A DNA stretch of 64,000 bases from contig NZ_JAUOZU010000006.1 in NCBI RefSeq assembly GCF_030551875.1, positions 248,001 to 312,000 on the forward strand, given 5' to 3'. Both the position numbers and the translations under genes were made by a program. This DNA is from Fluviirhizobium alvei (GTDB taxonomy: Bacteria > Pseudomonadota > Alphaproteobacteria > Rhizobiales > Rhizobiaceae). The notes under the pieces were generated by a model. That model was not told the origin of the DNA. It was given only the letters and a program-made list of their open reading frames with translations, and did not search any database. Below are positions 47,041 to 56,173 of the stretch, in pieces; position 1 is the stretch's first letter, and every line of letters starts with the position of its first letter.

Positions 47041-47580
47041 TCAATCGCGGTGGCGGAGAAACCAGAAAAAGTAGGCAGCAAACAGCAGCGGCAGCCCCGG
47101 AAGATAGGAAAACAGGGTCGTGACGGTGAACTGGTAGACCGCCGCCGCCGAGGTGAAGGCCAGTTGGAAGAACCAGGTGATGCTCGGGAAGTTGGCGTGC
47201 CAGGCAGCGTAGAAGATCCGGTATTGCAACGCAAAGAGCCCGGCTGTCACCGCATGGGTGAAGAGCAGGAACAGCAGCGTCGCAATCGCCGCCGGTATAG
47301 GCGCCTTGCGCCGGAAGAACAGATTGCAGAGAAAGAGGCCGGGCGCGAAGGCGGCCGCCGCACCATAAAAATAGAGGGCGGCAATCGGCAGCGGATCGAC
47401 AATCGCAAGCCCGTTCCGCAGCCAGAAGCCGGCCAGAATGGTCAGGCTATAGCCTGCTCCCCAGAGGATCGAGCCGAACAGGATCTGCAAGGGGCTGGGA
47501 ACGGCGTCGGAAAACCGAGCCAAAAGGCCAAGCCGCGGCGTAGCAACGGTTTGCTGCGCGGATGGCCCGGCCGTGCTCAA
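47041..47580 (-). CDS. Integral membrane protein of unknown function
   Basis: A 179-residue protein with about five hydrophobic segments after a ~30-residue cytoplasmic N-terminus. No family motif was recognised. The start is TTG at 47580, overlapping the DUF2259 stop as TTGA, so translation is probably coupled; no ATG is available before the first membrane segment. Its position between DUF2259 and purB on one transcript is the only functional hint. Confidence 0.7.
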   Translation of the reverse strand: MSTAGPSAQQTVATPRLGLLARFSDAVPSPLQILFGSILWGAGYSLTILAGFWLRNGLAIVDPLPIAALYFYGAAAAFAPGLFLCNLFFRRKAPIPAAIATLLFLLFTHAVTAGLFALQYRIFYAAWHANFPSITWFFQLAFTSAAAVYQFTVTTLFSYLPGLPLLFAAYFFWFLRHRD

Positions 47581-48362
47581 GGGCTATCAACCTTGACAGG
47601 CACGGCGATCCAGCGAAGGTCATTGCCCTCGAAGCCGAAGGTGGAGACGGTAATCAGCGCCATGGCGGGACCCTTGCCGGACTGGCTCGTCACGACGGCT
47701 CCGATCCGGTAGTCGTTCGGGCACACGCGGCTTGCCGGAACCTGCGCGTCGTCATGGACGATCCTGTCTCCAGTTCCGGGAACCTCGCCACCCGAAAGCA
47801 GTTTGAAGCCGCGATATTCGCCGACCATGTTGGCACAGGCTTTCGAGGGCGGAAAAGGCTTCTGAACCAGCGTCAGACTGTAAATGGGTCCGAAGGCGGG
47901 CGATGCCGGATAGGTGCGGAAACGGACCACGCTTGCATTGCTATCAACCTCGGTGATCGGATTGCTCGCGACAATGAAGCCGGGATCCTCGCCGAGCCTG
48001 TGCGTCTTGGCCAGTGCTTCTGCATTGGCATGCGCCATCAGCCGCGCCTTTGCGAGCGACTGCTCCTCCTCGACCCGATGCCGGAGCGGCGTTCCCTTGA
48101 GATAGCGGTCCGTGACAGTGTCGATGAAATAGATGTTGGAATAGCCGAAGCCGGAACCGTCCTGAACGCCGAACTCTTCGAAGGCGAAGATGCGTCCGTC
48201 CGGAGAATAGCCGAGCACGTTCAGCTGTGCCACATCGCCTGCCACCGCCTGGAGGGGGACCAGGGCAACGGTGGCAATGAGCGCCATCGCAAGGCGTTTC
48301 GCTCTATGAGCCGGCTTGATGAGAGGCTTGAGCCTGCGGGTGGCGAAACGATGCAACGACAA
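47577..48362 (-). CDS. DUF2259 secreted protein
   Basis: A 261-residue protein with a long positively charged N-terminus followed by a hydrophobic export signal ending LQAVAGD (~41). The mature region starts with QLNVLGYSPDGRIFAFEEFG and GSGFGYSNIYFIDTVTDRYL, the DUF2259 pattern, and has two Cys (SKACANM, SRVCPND). A periplasmic role is inferred; none is known. The start TTG at 48362 lies four bases after the rpe stop; an ATG at 48287 directly before the hydrophobic core is an alternative. Confidence 0.75.
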   Translation of the reverse strand: MSLHRFATRRLKPLIKPAHRAKRLAMALIATVALVPLQAVAGDVAQLNVLGYSPDGRIFAFEEFGVQDGSGFGYSNIYFIDTVTDRYLKGTPLRHRVEEEQSLAKARLMAHANAEALAKTHRLGEDPGFIVASNPITEVDSNASVVRFRTYPASPAFGPIYSLTLVQKPFPPSKACANMVGEYRGFKLLSGGEVPGTGDRIVHDDAQVPASRVCPNDYRIGAVVTSQSGKGPAMALITVSTFGFEGNDLRWIAVPVKVDSP

Positions 48363-48366
48363 TCCC

Positions 48367-49041
48367 TTACCTTGCCTTTTCGGCCGCGTCCCGGATGGCG
48401 GCGATGTTGCGGCGATAGTCGTCTATTCCATTGCCCTTGTAAATTGCCGATCCGGCGACAAGCGCATTGGCGCCGGCTGCGGAAACCAGACCGGCATTGT
48501 CAGGCGTCACACCGCCATCGACTTCGAGATCGATGGGGCGATCACCGATCATCGCCTTGATGCGGCGGATCTTTTCCACCACGGCGGGAATGAATTTCTG
48601 GCCGCCGAAACCCGGATTGACGCTCATGACCAGAATGAGATCGACATCATCCATCACATAGTCGAGCACGCTCTCCGGGGTCGCGGGGTTGAGCGAAACG
48701 CCCGCCTTCTTGCCGAGACCGCGAATCGCCTGCAGCGAACGGTGCAGGTGCGGACCGGCTTCGGCATGCACGGTGATGATGTCGCAGCCGGCCTTGGCGA
48801 AGGCTTCGAGGAAGGGATCCGCCGGCGTGATCATCAGGTGGCAGTCGAAAACGGCGTCGGAATGCTTGCGCAAGGCCTTGATGACATCCGAACCGTAGGA
48901 AATGTTCGGCACGAAATGGCCATCCATGACATCGAGATGGATCCAGTCGGCGCCGGCGGTCGTGACGTCGCGGACTTCGTCTCCGAGCCGCGCGAAATCG
49001 GCGGCGAGAATGGAGGGGGCGATACGGATGGGTCTGGTCAT
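48367..49041 (-). CDS. rpe: Ribulose-phosphate 3-epimerase
   Basis: Interconverts ribulose 5-phosphate and xylulose 5-phosphate in the pentose phosphate pathway. The 224-residue TIM-barrel protein has [19 protein letters not shown], the metal/catalytic segments [18 protein letters not shown] and [14 protein letters not shown], and DGGVTPDN near the end. It is the first gene of a four-gene operon with DUF2259, a membrane protein and purB. The 98 bases upstream toward lipB hold no recognised signal. Confidence 0.96.
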   Translation of the reverse strand: MTRPIRIAPSILAADFARLGDEVRDVTTAGADWIHLDVMDGHFVPNISYGSDVIKALRKHSDAVFDCHLMITPADPFLEAFAKAGCDIITVHAEAGPHLHRSLQAIRGLGKKAGVSLNPATPESVLDYVMDDVDLILVMSVNPGFGGQKFIPAVVEKIRRIKAMIGDRPIDLEVDGGVTPDNAGLVSAAGANALVAGSAIYKGNGIDDYRRNIAAIRDAAEKAR

Positions 49042-49139
49042 GGCGATACCGTTCGTTTGGCGTTTGCGGCCCGATTATCACCGCTCGCCCGGTTCGGCAA
49101 CGGCCCGGAACGATCTTCCCCTCATGCTTTCGACGGGTT

Positions 49140-49859
49140 TCAGGCCGGATCGCGAACCGTCGGGCCGAAAACGCGTTCGAAATTGGTCCGGATCAGGCTG
49201 TCGACTTCGCTCATCTGCACCAGAAGCCCGAGATCGTAGAGGCTGGTCACGCCATAGAGGGAAATGCCGCAGGGCACGATGCCGGAAAAATGCTCGAGTT
49301 CCGGATCGACATTGAGCGAAAATCCGTGGAAGCTCACCCACTTGCGCAAGCGGATGCCGAGCGCCGCGATCTTGTCTTCCGCCATCGAGCCATCCGGCAG
49401 ACGGGGCCGTTCCGGACGCGCAACCCAGACGCCGACGCGGTCCTCGCGCCGTTCGCCGCGGATGTTCATGTCGGCGAGCGTGCCGATCACCACCTGTTCG
49501 AGGGCGGCCACGAAGGCGCGTACATCCTGCCGGCGGCGCTTGAGGTCGAGCATCACATAGCCGACCCGCTGGCCGGGGCCATGATAGGTATATTCGCCGC
49601 CACGCCCGGTCTGGTGAACCGGAAACCGGCCGGGCGCCAGAAGATCCTTTGCATCGGCGCTGGTGCCGGCGGTGTAGAGCGGCGGATGTTCGAGGAGCCA
49701 GACAAGTTCGTCGGCGGCACCTTCGGCAATCAGTGCGACTTCGCGTTCCATGGTTGCCAGGGCGTCTTCATAGGCCGTCAGTCCGTCGGTCACCCGCCAG
49801 CGCACTGGCGGCGAACCCTCGTTCGGGAACATGGATGTCGAGACCTGGTCACGTTGCAT
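49140..49859 (-). CDS. lipB: Octanoyl-[acyl-carrier-protein] transferase
   Basis: Transfers octanoyl groups from ACP to lipoyl domains, the first step of lipoate synthesis. The 239-residue protein has the LipB signature [21 protein letters not shown] with the catalytic Lys/His environment, [22 protein letters not shown] and the active-site Cys in [10 protein letters not shown]. Two in-frame starts (49859 and nine codons later) are possible. It sits alone between rpe and the tRNA terminator. Confidence 0.93.
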   Translation of the reverse strand: MQRDQVSTSMFPNEGSPPVRWRVTDGLTAYEDALATMEREVALIAEGAADELVWLLEHPPLYTAGTSADAKDLLAPGRFPVHQTGRGGEYTYHGPGQRVGYVMLDLKRRRQDVRAFVAALEQVVIGTLADMNIRGERREDRVGVWVARPERPRLPDGSMAEDKIAALGIRLRKWVSFHGFSLNVDPELEHFSGIVPCGISLYGVTSLYDLGLLVQMSEVDSLIRTNFERVFGPTVRDPA

Positions 49860-49956
49860 GATGGGCTACCGGTTCTGCCTGAAGGTTCCGACTATGTGGA
49901 CCGGCTGACGCTTTCCCGCAAGGGCAGGGTGCCGGTTTGGCGAGAAAACCGCGCAA

Positions 49957-49982
49957 CAAAAAACCCGGCCGAAGCCGGGTTG
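49957..49982 (-). terminator. Rho-independent terminator of tRNA-Leu
   Basis: On the minus strand AACCCGGC, loop TTCG, GCCGGGTT, followed by TTTTG; it begins seven bases after the tRNA end. Confidence 0.85.
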
Positions 49983-49988
49983 TTTGGT

Positions 49989-50073
49989 TGGTGCGGTCGA
50001 GAAGACTCGAACTTCCACGGGTTGCCCCACAGCGACCTCAACGCTGCGCGTCTACCAATTCCGCCACGACCGC
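49989..50073 (-). tRNA. tRNA-Leu (anticodon GAG)
   Basis: An 85-base leucine tRNA with encoded CCA (49991-49989). The acceptor stem GCGGTCG pairs with CGACCGC; the D arm contains AATTGGTAGA; the anticodon stem CAGCG/CGCTG encloses loop TTGAGGT with anticodon GAG (50039-50037), reading CUC/CUU; the long variable arm of class II tRNAs is present (GGG-CAA-CCC); and the T loop is TTCGAGT. It is transcribed alone with its own terminator. Confidence 0.96.
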
Positions 50074-50465
50074 TTACCGTGGTAGAGCCGAACTTGTCCG
50101 GCGGCGCAGCATGTAGCAAATGGATTCCCACCGCACAAGGGCGTATTCGAATTTTTTCGATTGTTTTTTCAAGTTATTGTTTTTGTTTGCAAAATGCTTG
50201 GGATAATCCAGCGGAGGCGCCTTGTGACCGGATCATGGCTGCCAACTTGCGTGAGGATCGCGCCGAAAGGGAAGAATCTCCGGAACGGTGATGTTGAGGT
50301 TTAGGTCTGATCATCACTGACTGTTGAAAAATTTATCATTTGGATTGTCTTATTCATCGACGGTTCAAGAGTTTCGGTCTAATCTCCGCTCATATCGATT
50401 GATGCGATAGGCAGGTGAGCCTGCAAAAGGAATATCGGCAGCCCGGCTGCCCCGAGGATGCGTGA
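50074..50465. other. Intergenic region upstream of tRNA-Leu
   Basis: These 392 bases hold the tRNA promoter on the minus strand. A T-rich tract lies at 50150-50190 and a perfect hairpin GGCAGC-CCG-GCTGCC near 50439-50453. GAGG at 50455 is the ribosome site of the small gene at 50466. No other gene or RNA was recognised. Confidence 0.5.
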
Positions 50466-50687
50466 ATGGAAAGTGTCGGAGAGTTTTTCAACGAATCTCT
50501 CGCCTTGAAGGAAGCGATTGTTGCAGCGTTGCAAACGGCAGGTCATCTGACGCGCGAGCAGTTGGTGGGCGGTGTCCTTGTGGCCCTGGAAACGGCACTC
50601 CTCCAGCTCGAAGACGAGGCAAGGATCATGGTGATTCCCGATCATTTCGGTGAGCAGCACCTCGATCGTATCGCTATCGCAAACTGA
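50466..50687 (+). CDS. Small hypothetical protein
   Basis: A 73-residue acidic helical protein (MESVGEFFNESLALKEAIVAA at the start). GAGG lies eight bases before the ATG, and the frame uses ordinary codons for this genome. It has no cysteine, signal peptide or known domain. The C-terminal part (QLEDEARIMVIPDHFGEQHL) looks folded rather than random. Convergent with the DMT exporter gene. Coding status is likely but not certain. Confidence 0.5.
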   Translation: MESVGEFFNESLALKEAIVAALQTAGHLTREQLVGGVLVALETALLQLEDEARIMVIPDHFGEQHLDRIAIAN

Positions 50688-50723
50688 TTGCCTTCGGGAC
50701 CTGGTCAGTCCTTCCCCAGATAC

Positions 50724-51647
50724 CTATTCGATCTCGCTCTTTGCTGCGGGAGAGGAGAGCGCTATCAAGCCGCCGGCGATGATGAGGACGGCACCGAAAA
50801 CTGTCGTCACATGCGGCACTTCGGCAAAGAACAGGAAGCCCCAGAGCGGCGCCCAGATCAGGCCTGTATATTCGAATGAGGTGACGATCGAGGGTTTGGC
50901 GATCCGGTAGGCCTGGGTCAGCAGCATCATGCCGATCGCCGCAATCACGCCGCAGGAGGCCGTCAGCAGGAAATCGCTAAGAGTCGGCCAGGTCCAGGAC
51001 CGGACAAGAAAGTTGATCGACGGGTGGGTGGCGTTTTCAAACCCGGCGAGATGAAAGCAAAGCGCCATCGCCAAGGCGCCGACGAGATAGACCCAGTTCT
51101 GGTAGAAGGCCATGACTGAGGCGCTCTCCTCGTTTCCAAGTTTGCGCGCCATCAGCATCGACGTGGCGTAGGTGGCGGCAGAGAAGAGCGTCAAAAGGGC
51201 CGCCGGTTCGAAAAGCCCGGCGCCCGGCCGGAGCATGACGATGACGCCGAGAAACCCGACAAGCACCGCGCCGATGCGCCGCCAGCCGATCGTTTCGCCA
51301 AACAGGGTGGCGCCGAGCGCCAGTGTGAAGAGCGGCACCGTAAAATACAGGGCCACGGCATCAGCCAGCGGCAGCGCCGGAAAGGCCATGTAGTAGGTCG
51401 TATAAGCCACCAGCATGATCAGCGATCGCAACACCAGCGGCCAGAAGTTTCTTGTGGCGATCGACCGGACGCCCGATTCGAGATGAACGGCAAGAAGCAG
51501 GATCGGGGTTGCCACCAGGCAGCGTGTGGAAACGACCTGCGTCAGCGGATAGGCGCCGGAAATGCCCTTGATGATCGCATCCTGCAGCGAAAAGACCAGA
51601 ACGCCGAGGCAAAGCGAGAGGACGCCCAGTGCGGTCTTGTTCTGCAT
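50724..51647 (-). CDS. DMT-superfamily (EamA) transporter
   Basis: A 307-residue inner-membrane protein with ten hydrophobic segments in two EamA halves. FSLQDAIIKGISGAYPLTQV begins the first repeat, and FEYTGLIWAPLWGFLFFAEVP with AGGLIAL ends the second, the usual pattern of rhizobial RhaT/RarD-like metabolite exporters. The substrate is unknown. The start at 51647 is preceded by GGGGA and gives the family N-terminus MQNKTALGVLSL; an extension to 51716 is rejected. Confidence 0.9.
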   Translation of the reverse strand: MQNKTALGVLSLCLGVLVFSLQDAIIKGISGAYPLTQVVSTRCLVATPILLLAVHLESGVRSIATRNFWPLVLRSLIMLVAYTTYYMAFPALPLADAVALYFTVPLFTLALGATLFGETIGWRRIGAVLVGFLGVIVMLRPGAGLFEPAALLTLFSAATYATSMLMARKLGNEESASVMAFYQNWVYLVGALAMALCFHLAGFENATHPSINFLVRSWTWPTLSDFLLTASCGVIAAIGMMLLTQAYRIAKPSIVTSFEYTGLIWAPLWGFLFFAEVPHVTTVFGAVLIIAGGLIALSSPAAKSEIE

Positions 51648-51831
51648 GCCGAATCCCCGATGATGGAAGCTGAGACTAGGCGATCGCCAGACCTCTGGAT
51701 AGGCTGGCCGCGACATGGAGAATGTCCGCCGACGCCAGTCAATATTTTCGGGTGGATGCCGACCATCAGGAAAACCATAATCGGGTCGGAAGCAATTGCT
51801 GGGCTGGAGCCTGCGACGGAGTGATCATGCT

Positions 51832-52482
51832 ATGAGACCGCGAAAGAACCGCGTGGATCCGTTCGGTGAACTCTTCGCCGCACCGGACAAGGGGCTCTTC
51901 CTCGGCAATCGTGGCGATCTCCATGATGCAGATGGGCGGCTGGGGCGTCGACGGTGTACAACCCGGGCCTGGATCTGCTGCAGCCTTGACCTGCGATCGT
52001 TCGGGCCGGTCAAATTCGACCAGCCGGGCCATTATTATCCGCTGTTCTTTCTCGATGAGGCGACGGCGTTGAGCGCCGGCCATCGGCCTTGCGCCCTCTG
52101 CCGCCGGCTTGACTGGCTCAGGTTCAAATCGGCATGGCGTCTGGCGATGTCGATGCCCCAGGATCGAGATCTGAAGGCAGACGATATCGATTGCGCCCTG
52201 CATGCCGAGCGACAGCCGGGAGCGCGGCGACATCTTCGGGCTGCATCACTGTTCGGTGACTTGCCGGATGGCGCCTTCTTCTCCGAAGACGAAGGCGTTG
52301 ATCGTGCGATGCTCAAGCTCGGGCAGGGCGGCTTGCTCTGGTCCCCGTCCGGTTATGCATCCCGAAGGCCATTTGACGAGGCGCATCTTGTGCGGACAAT
52401 CACGCCGCCATCGATGCTCAAGGTGCTTTCGGCAGGCTACCGTCCGGTGCTGCATCCATCGGCGGAAAACGTCAGGACCTGA
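51832..52482 (+). CDS. Conserved protein with CxxC motif, unknown function
   Basis: A 216-residue soluble protein. Its landmarks are NRVDPFGELFAAPDKGLFLG at the N-terminus, LFFLDEATALSAGHRPCALC with CxxC near residue 90, and a third Cys pair upstream (TRAWICCSL). I recall similar uncharacterised proteins in many alphaproteobacteria sharing the FFLDEATALAAGHRPC pattern, with no known role. The cysteines could bind zinc. Its last 11 bases overlap the end of the convergent sugar permease gene. Confidence 0.7.
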   Translation: MRPRKNRVDPFGELFAAPDKGLFLGNRGDLHDADGRLGRRRCTTRAWICCSLDLRSFGPVKFDQPGHYYPLFFLDEATALSAGHRPCALCRRLDWLRFKSAWRLAMSMPQDRDLKADDIDCALHAERQPGARRHLRAASLFGDLPDGAFFSEDEGVDRAMLKLGQGGLLWSPSGYASRRPFDEAHLVRTITPPSMLKVLSAGYRPVLHPSAENVRT

Positions 52483-53434
52483 GCTTGCTGATCGACGAGG
52501 AGGCGACCGCCGCCACGATAATCGAGCCGATGAGAATTTCCCGCACATAGGAATCGACGCTCATCTGGGTCAGGCCATTGTCGAGCACGCCCAGGATGAG
52601 CACGCCGAAGAAGGTCGCCGTCACATGTGGTTCGCCTTCCTCGCTCATCGTCATGCCGAGGAAGACGGCCGCGATCGCATCCAGCATCAGGCCCGATCCC
52701 TGCGTCGGATTGGCCGAGGCTACGCGGCTCGCATACATGAGCCCGGCGAGCGCGGCGCCGAGACCTGTCAGCCCGAAGGCGGTAAAGCGCACCAGCTTCA
52801 CCTTCACGCCGGCCAGACGGGCCGCTTCCATGTTGCCGCCGATCGCATAGAGCCGGCGTCCATAGACCGTATGTTCCATCATCACCCAGACGATGAAGAG
52901 AACGATCAATGCCACGATGGTTAGAGACGGGAGAACGACCGCGTCCTCACCCAAGGTAAAGAGCGTGACCCCGCCGCGTGCAAAGCCGGAGAATTCGGAC
53001 GGAATATCCTGACCGAAAATGGTTTTTCCTTCCGAAGCAAACAAGGCCAGGCCGCGATAGACCGTGAGCGTGCCGAGCGTGGCGACGAAGGGAAGAATGC
53101 CGAGATAGGAGACGAGCGCGCCGTTGATGAGGCCACCGGCGAGCCCGACCGCAAGCGCCAGGAGAATGCCGGCGACAAGCGGCATGTCGGCCTGGAAGGC
53201 AAGGGCTGCGGCGATGCCGGCAAGGCTAGCCATCGAACCGACCGACAGATCGAAATCGCCCATTGCCATCACGATCGTCATCGTGAAGGCGACAACGGCC
53301 AGCATGCTGACCTGCTGGGAAATATTGAGCCAGTTCCTGACCGTCATGAATGTGTCGGGAATGTTGATCCAGAAAAACAGGATCACGGCGACGATACCGA
53401 TCAGGGTGCCGTATTTTCGGATGGTTCTGGCCAA
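52472..53434 (-). CDS. Ribose-type sugar ABC transporter permease
   Basis: A 320-residue inner-membrane permease of the RbsC/AraH class with eight to ten hydrophobic segments. Family motifs are MGDFDLSVGSMASLAGI, LPFVATLGTLTVYRGLAL, YAIGGNMEAARLAGVKV and FLGMTMSEEGEPHVTATFFG near the end. The start is placed at TTG 53434, directly after the ATPase stop, because GGAG lies six bases before it; a TTG at 53482 would give 16 more residues overlapping the ATPase gene. Third gene of the transport operon. Confidence 0.9.
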   Translation of the reverse strand: MARTIRKYGTLIGIVAVILFFWINIPDTFMTVRNWLNISQQVSMLAVVAFTMTIVMAMGDFDLSVGSMASLAGIAAALAFQADMPLVAGILLALAVGLAGGLINGALVSYLGILPFVATLGTLTVYRGLALFASEGKTIFGQDIPSEFSGFARGGVTLFTLGEDAVVLPSLTIVALIVLFIVWVMMEHTVYGRRLYAIGGNMEAARLAGVKVKLVRFTAFGLTGLGAALAGLMYASRVASANPTQGSGLMLDAIAAVFLGMTMSEEGEPHVTATFFGVLILGVLDNGLTQMSVDSYVREILIGSIIVAAVASSSISKLRS

Positions 53435-53435
53435 G

Positions 53436-54980
53436 TCAGGCTCCAACGGTTCGGGGTTGGGCGTCGAGGTTGCCGTCGCCAAAGATCAGCGCCAGCAATT
53501 GCGCCTGATCGAGACCCGCGGTCTCGACGATCTCGGCGATCCGTCCGGCGCGCATGATCGCGATCCGGTCCGTCATGCCGATCAGTTCCGGCAGATCGGT
53601 CGATGCGAGAAGAATGCCGGCGCCGGCGGCGGAAAGCTCGCGCAGCAGGGTGTGGATATCGAATTTGGCTCCCACATCGACACCGCGGCTTGGCTCGTCC
53701 AGGAGAAGCATTTTCGGAGAGGCCAGCATCGCGCGGGCAAACACGACCTTCTGCTGGTTGCCGCCTGAAAGCTGGCGCACCGGCTGGTCGATACCGGCGG
53801 CCTTCAGGCGAACGCGTTTGCCGAGTTCGGCCGCACGGCTCTGCTCCAGCTTCCGCTTGCGGAAAATGCCGGCACGGGCAAGTGCCTTCAGATGCGGCAG
53901 GATGGTATTCTGCCCGATCGAGGCACCGGCCACGAGCCCTTCGCGCCGGCGCTCGCGCGGCACATAGGCAAAGCCCTCCTGCCAGCGACGGGCGGGATCG
54001 CCACGACCGAGTTTGCGGCCATCAAGGCGAATTTCGCCGGCGGTGATCGGCTCGGCGCCGATGAGAAGCTTCAGGAGTTCGTTCTGGCCGGCACCGGACA
54101 GGCCGGCAATGCCGAGGATCTCGCCGCGCCTTATGCTGAGATCGACCGTGTCAACCCCGGCACCGCTCAGGCCATGGATATCGAGTAAAGTCTCGGGCAG
54201 CGGCGATGCGAGCCGTTGCGGAAAGGCTTCGGCCAAGGTCCGGCCGGTCATCCATTCGATGATATCGGCCTTCGTCACATCCGCGATCGCTGCGGTCGAT
54301 ACTGTTTCGCCATCGCGCATCACCGTCACACGGTCGGCAATTCGCATGACCTCGTCCATCCGGTGCGAGACATAGAGAACGGCGCAGCCGCGTGCCTTGA
54401 GCCGGGCGATGATGGCAAACAGCCGTTCGGATTCGCTGTCGGTCAGCGCTGCCGTCGGTTCATCCATCACATAGATGCGGGCAGGGGCACCGTCATCGCC
54501 GAGAAAGGCGGCAGCGATCTTCACCAGCATCTGGTCGCCGGTCGCAAGCCGCGCCATCTTGAGAGACGGGTCGATATGATCGATCGAGAGTGCTGAAAGC
54601 GCTGCCCGGGCGCGGCGGTTGAGTTCGGGCCAATGCGCAAGCAGGCCGAACCGCTGCGGATAGGGGCGGCCGAGGAACAGGTTTTCGGCCACCGACAGAT
54701 GCGGAATGACGCTGAGTTCCTGGTGGATGAAGCGGAAGCCGGCATGGTGGGATTGCGAGGGCGTCTGCAACGCCAAGGCTTGGCCATCGACCGCGATTTC
54801 GCCGGCATCGGCCGCGACAGCGCCGGCGAGGGTCTTGATCAGTGTCGATTTGCCGGCACCGTTTTCGCCCATCAGCGCATGGACTTCGCTCGAGAAGAGC
54901 TCAAGGCGTGCGCCACGCAAAGCCGGAACGCCCGCATAGCTTTTGCAGAGACCAGCAATCGACAGGGCAGGCGTCGTCAT
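53436..54980 (-). CDS. Ribose-type sugar ABC transporter, double ATPase subunit
   Basis: A 514-residue RbsA/XylG-type protein with two ABC domains. The first has Walker A GENGAGKST (~38-46), signature ATGDQ and Walker B IYVMDEPTAAL; the second has the usual degenerate Walker A GLSGAGQNE, the strong signature LSGGNQQKV and LLLDEPSRGVD. It powers uptake through the adjacent permease. ATG 54980 gives the family N-terminus. It lies 64 bases after the binding-protein gene. Confidence 0.95.
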   Translation of the reverse strand: MTTPALSIAGLCKSYAGVPALRGARLELFSSEVHALMGENGAGKSTLIKTLAGAVAADAGEIAVDGQALALQTPSQSHHAGFRFIHQELSVIPHLSVAENLFLGRPYPQRFGLLAHWPELNRRARAALSALSIDHIDPSLKMARLATGDQMLVKIAAAFLGDDGAPARIYVMDEPTAALTDSESERLFAIIARLKARGCAVLYVSHRMDEVMRIADRVTVMRDGETVSTAAIADVTKADIIEWMTGRTLAEAFPQRLASPLPETLLDIHGLSGAGVDTVDLSIRRGEILGIAGLSGAGQNELLKLLIGAEPITAGEIRLDGRKLGRGDPARRWQEGFAYVPRERRREGLVAGASIGQNTILPHLKALARAGIFRKRKLEQSRAAELGKRVRLKAAGIDQPVRQLSGGNQQKVVFARAMLASPKMLLLDEPSRGVDVGAKFDIHTLLRELSAAGAGILLASTDLPELIGMTDRIAIMRAGRIAEIVETAGLDQAQLLALIFGDGNLDAQPRTVGA

Positions 54981-55044
54981 CTCGCATCCAATCAAACAAA
55001 AGGCATCGCAGTTGCCTGCGATGCCCCAGCGATTATCGTGTCGG

Positions 55045-55983
55045 TCAATCGTTGGCGTTGGCGGCGGTGATCAGCTTCGTCGGCACATAGATGACGCTCT
55101 GCTTGATCGTTTCGCCGGCGAGATGGCGCTTGACGGCATCTGCGGTGGCCTTGCCGATGCCCTTGAAATCCTGCGCCATCGAGGCTTCGAAATTGGTGCC
55201 CTTGGCGATGGCTTCGCGGGCCTGCGGGTTGGCGTCGATGCCGGTGATCACGATGCCTTCATTCTGACGGCCGGCGGCTTCGATGGCCTGAAGCGCGCCG
55301 AGCGCCGGCTGGTCCCAAGCAGCCCACACGGCGGCGATCGAACCCTTTTCCGGATGGGCGGCCAGAATTGCTTCCATCTTGGCGCGGGAATCGGCAATGC
55401 CGCCATCCTGCACGTCCGGCGTCACGCGCTCGAGCACCTTGATGTCGGGATTGTTCTTGAAGACGGCATCGGCGATCACGCCGCGGATCTGCACCGGCGG
55501 GAAGGGATCGAAGACGAACATCACGACATTGCCCTTGCCATTGATGCGGTTGGCAACATAGGCGGCCGTATCGGCGGCCATCGAATAGCCGTTGGAGGTG
55601 ACGTTGGTCACGAGAAGCGGGCTAGCGCCGGCATCCATGCCGAAAACCGGGATCTTGGCAGCCTTGGCGGTTTCGAGACCGGCTGCGACCTGCGCCGGAT
55701 CAACATTGATGACGATGGCATCGACCTTCTGGTTGGCGACATCCTCGATGCGGCTGATGGCTGCGGCTACGTCGCCCTTCGTGTCGATGACGTTGACGTC
55801 CCAGCCGTTGGTCTTGGCTTCGGCCTGGAAGGATTCGACATAGAACTGGGTGCCGGGCTGGGAAAGATAGGGCGTGATCACCGCAATCTTGCCGGCAGCT
55901 GCGGCTGCCGAAGCCATCAGCATGAGAGGGGTCGCGATCGAAAGCGCGCGGATCAGAGATTTTGCAAGGATGCCCTTGGCCAT
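55045..55983 (-). CDS. Sugar ABC transporter periplasmic binding protein
   Basis: A 312-residue protein of the Peripla_BP_4 (RbsB-like) family. A signal peptide ends near MASAAAAAG; the mature protein starts KIAVITPYLSQPGTQFYVES with the sugar-contact region, and contains VDAIVINVDPAQVAAGLETA, PVFGMDAGAS and ITGIDANPQAREAI. The sugar is unknown. First gene of the operon, followed by ATPase and permease, and divergent from the FGGY kinase. Confidence 0.94.
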   Translation of the reverse strand: MAKGILAKSLIRALSIATPLMLMASAAAAAGKIAVITPYLSQPGTQFYVESFQAEAKTNGWDVNVIDTKGDVAAAISRIEDVANQKVDAIVINVDPAQVAAGLETAKAAKIPVFGMDAGASPLLVTNVTSNGYSMAADTAAYVANRINGKGNVVMFVFDPFPPVQIRGVIADAVFKNNPDIKVLERVTPDVQDGGIADSRAKMEAILAAHPEKGSIAAVWAAWDQPALGALQAIEAAGRQNEGIVITGIDANPQAREAIAKGTNFEASMAQDFKGIGKATADAVKRHLAGETIKQSVIYVPTKLITAANAND

Positions 55984-56064
55984 GGATGTCGTTCCCGTCT
56001 GTTTGATATATCTCTATGGGGACGGGACCCTAGCCGAGCTTCAGACCCATTTCAATAGAGCGTA

Positions 56065-56094
56065 AAGCGTGCTTTTTATTCAGCTATAAGCGTG
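56065..56094. promoter_or_regulatory. Direct repeats in the shared sugar promoter region
   Basis: AAGCGTG occurs at 56065-56071 and again at 56088-56094, 23 bases apart (about two helix turns), within the 190 bases between the divergent binding-protein and kinase genes. Candidate binding sites for a regulator not encoded nearby. Seven-base repeats can arise by chance. Confidence 0.3.
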
Positions 56095-56173
56095 ATTGAA
56101 ACGCGATCAGATGGAATCAGCGGGCCCGCGGCGCGGCGGCAAGCTCAGGCATGGTGTAAGAGGGGGAAACAGG

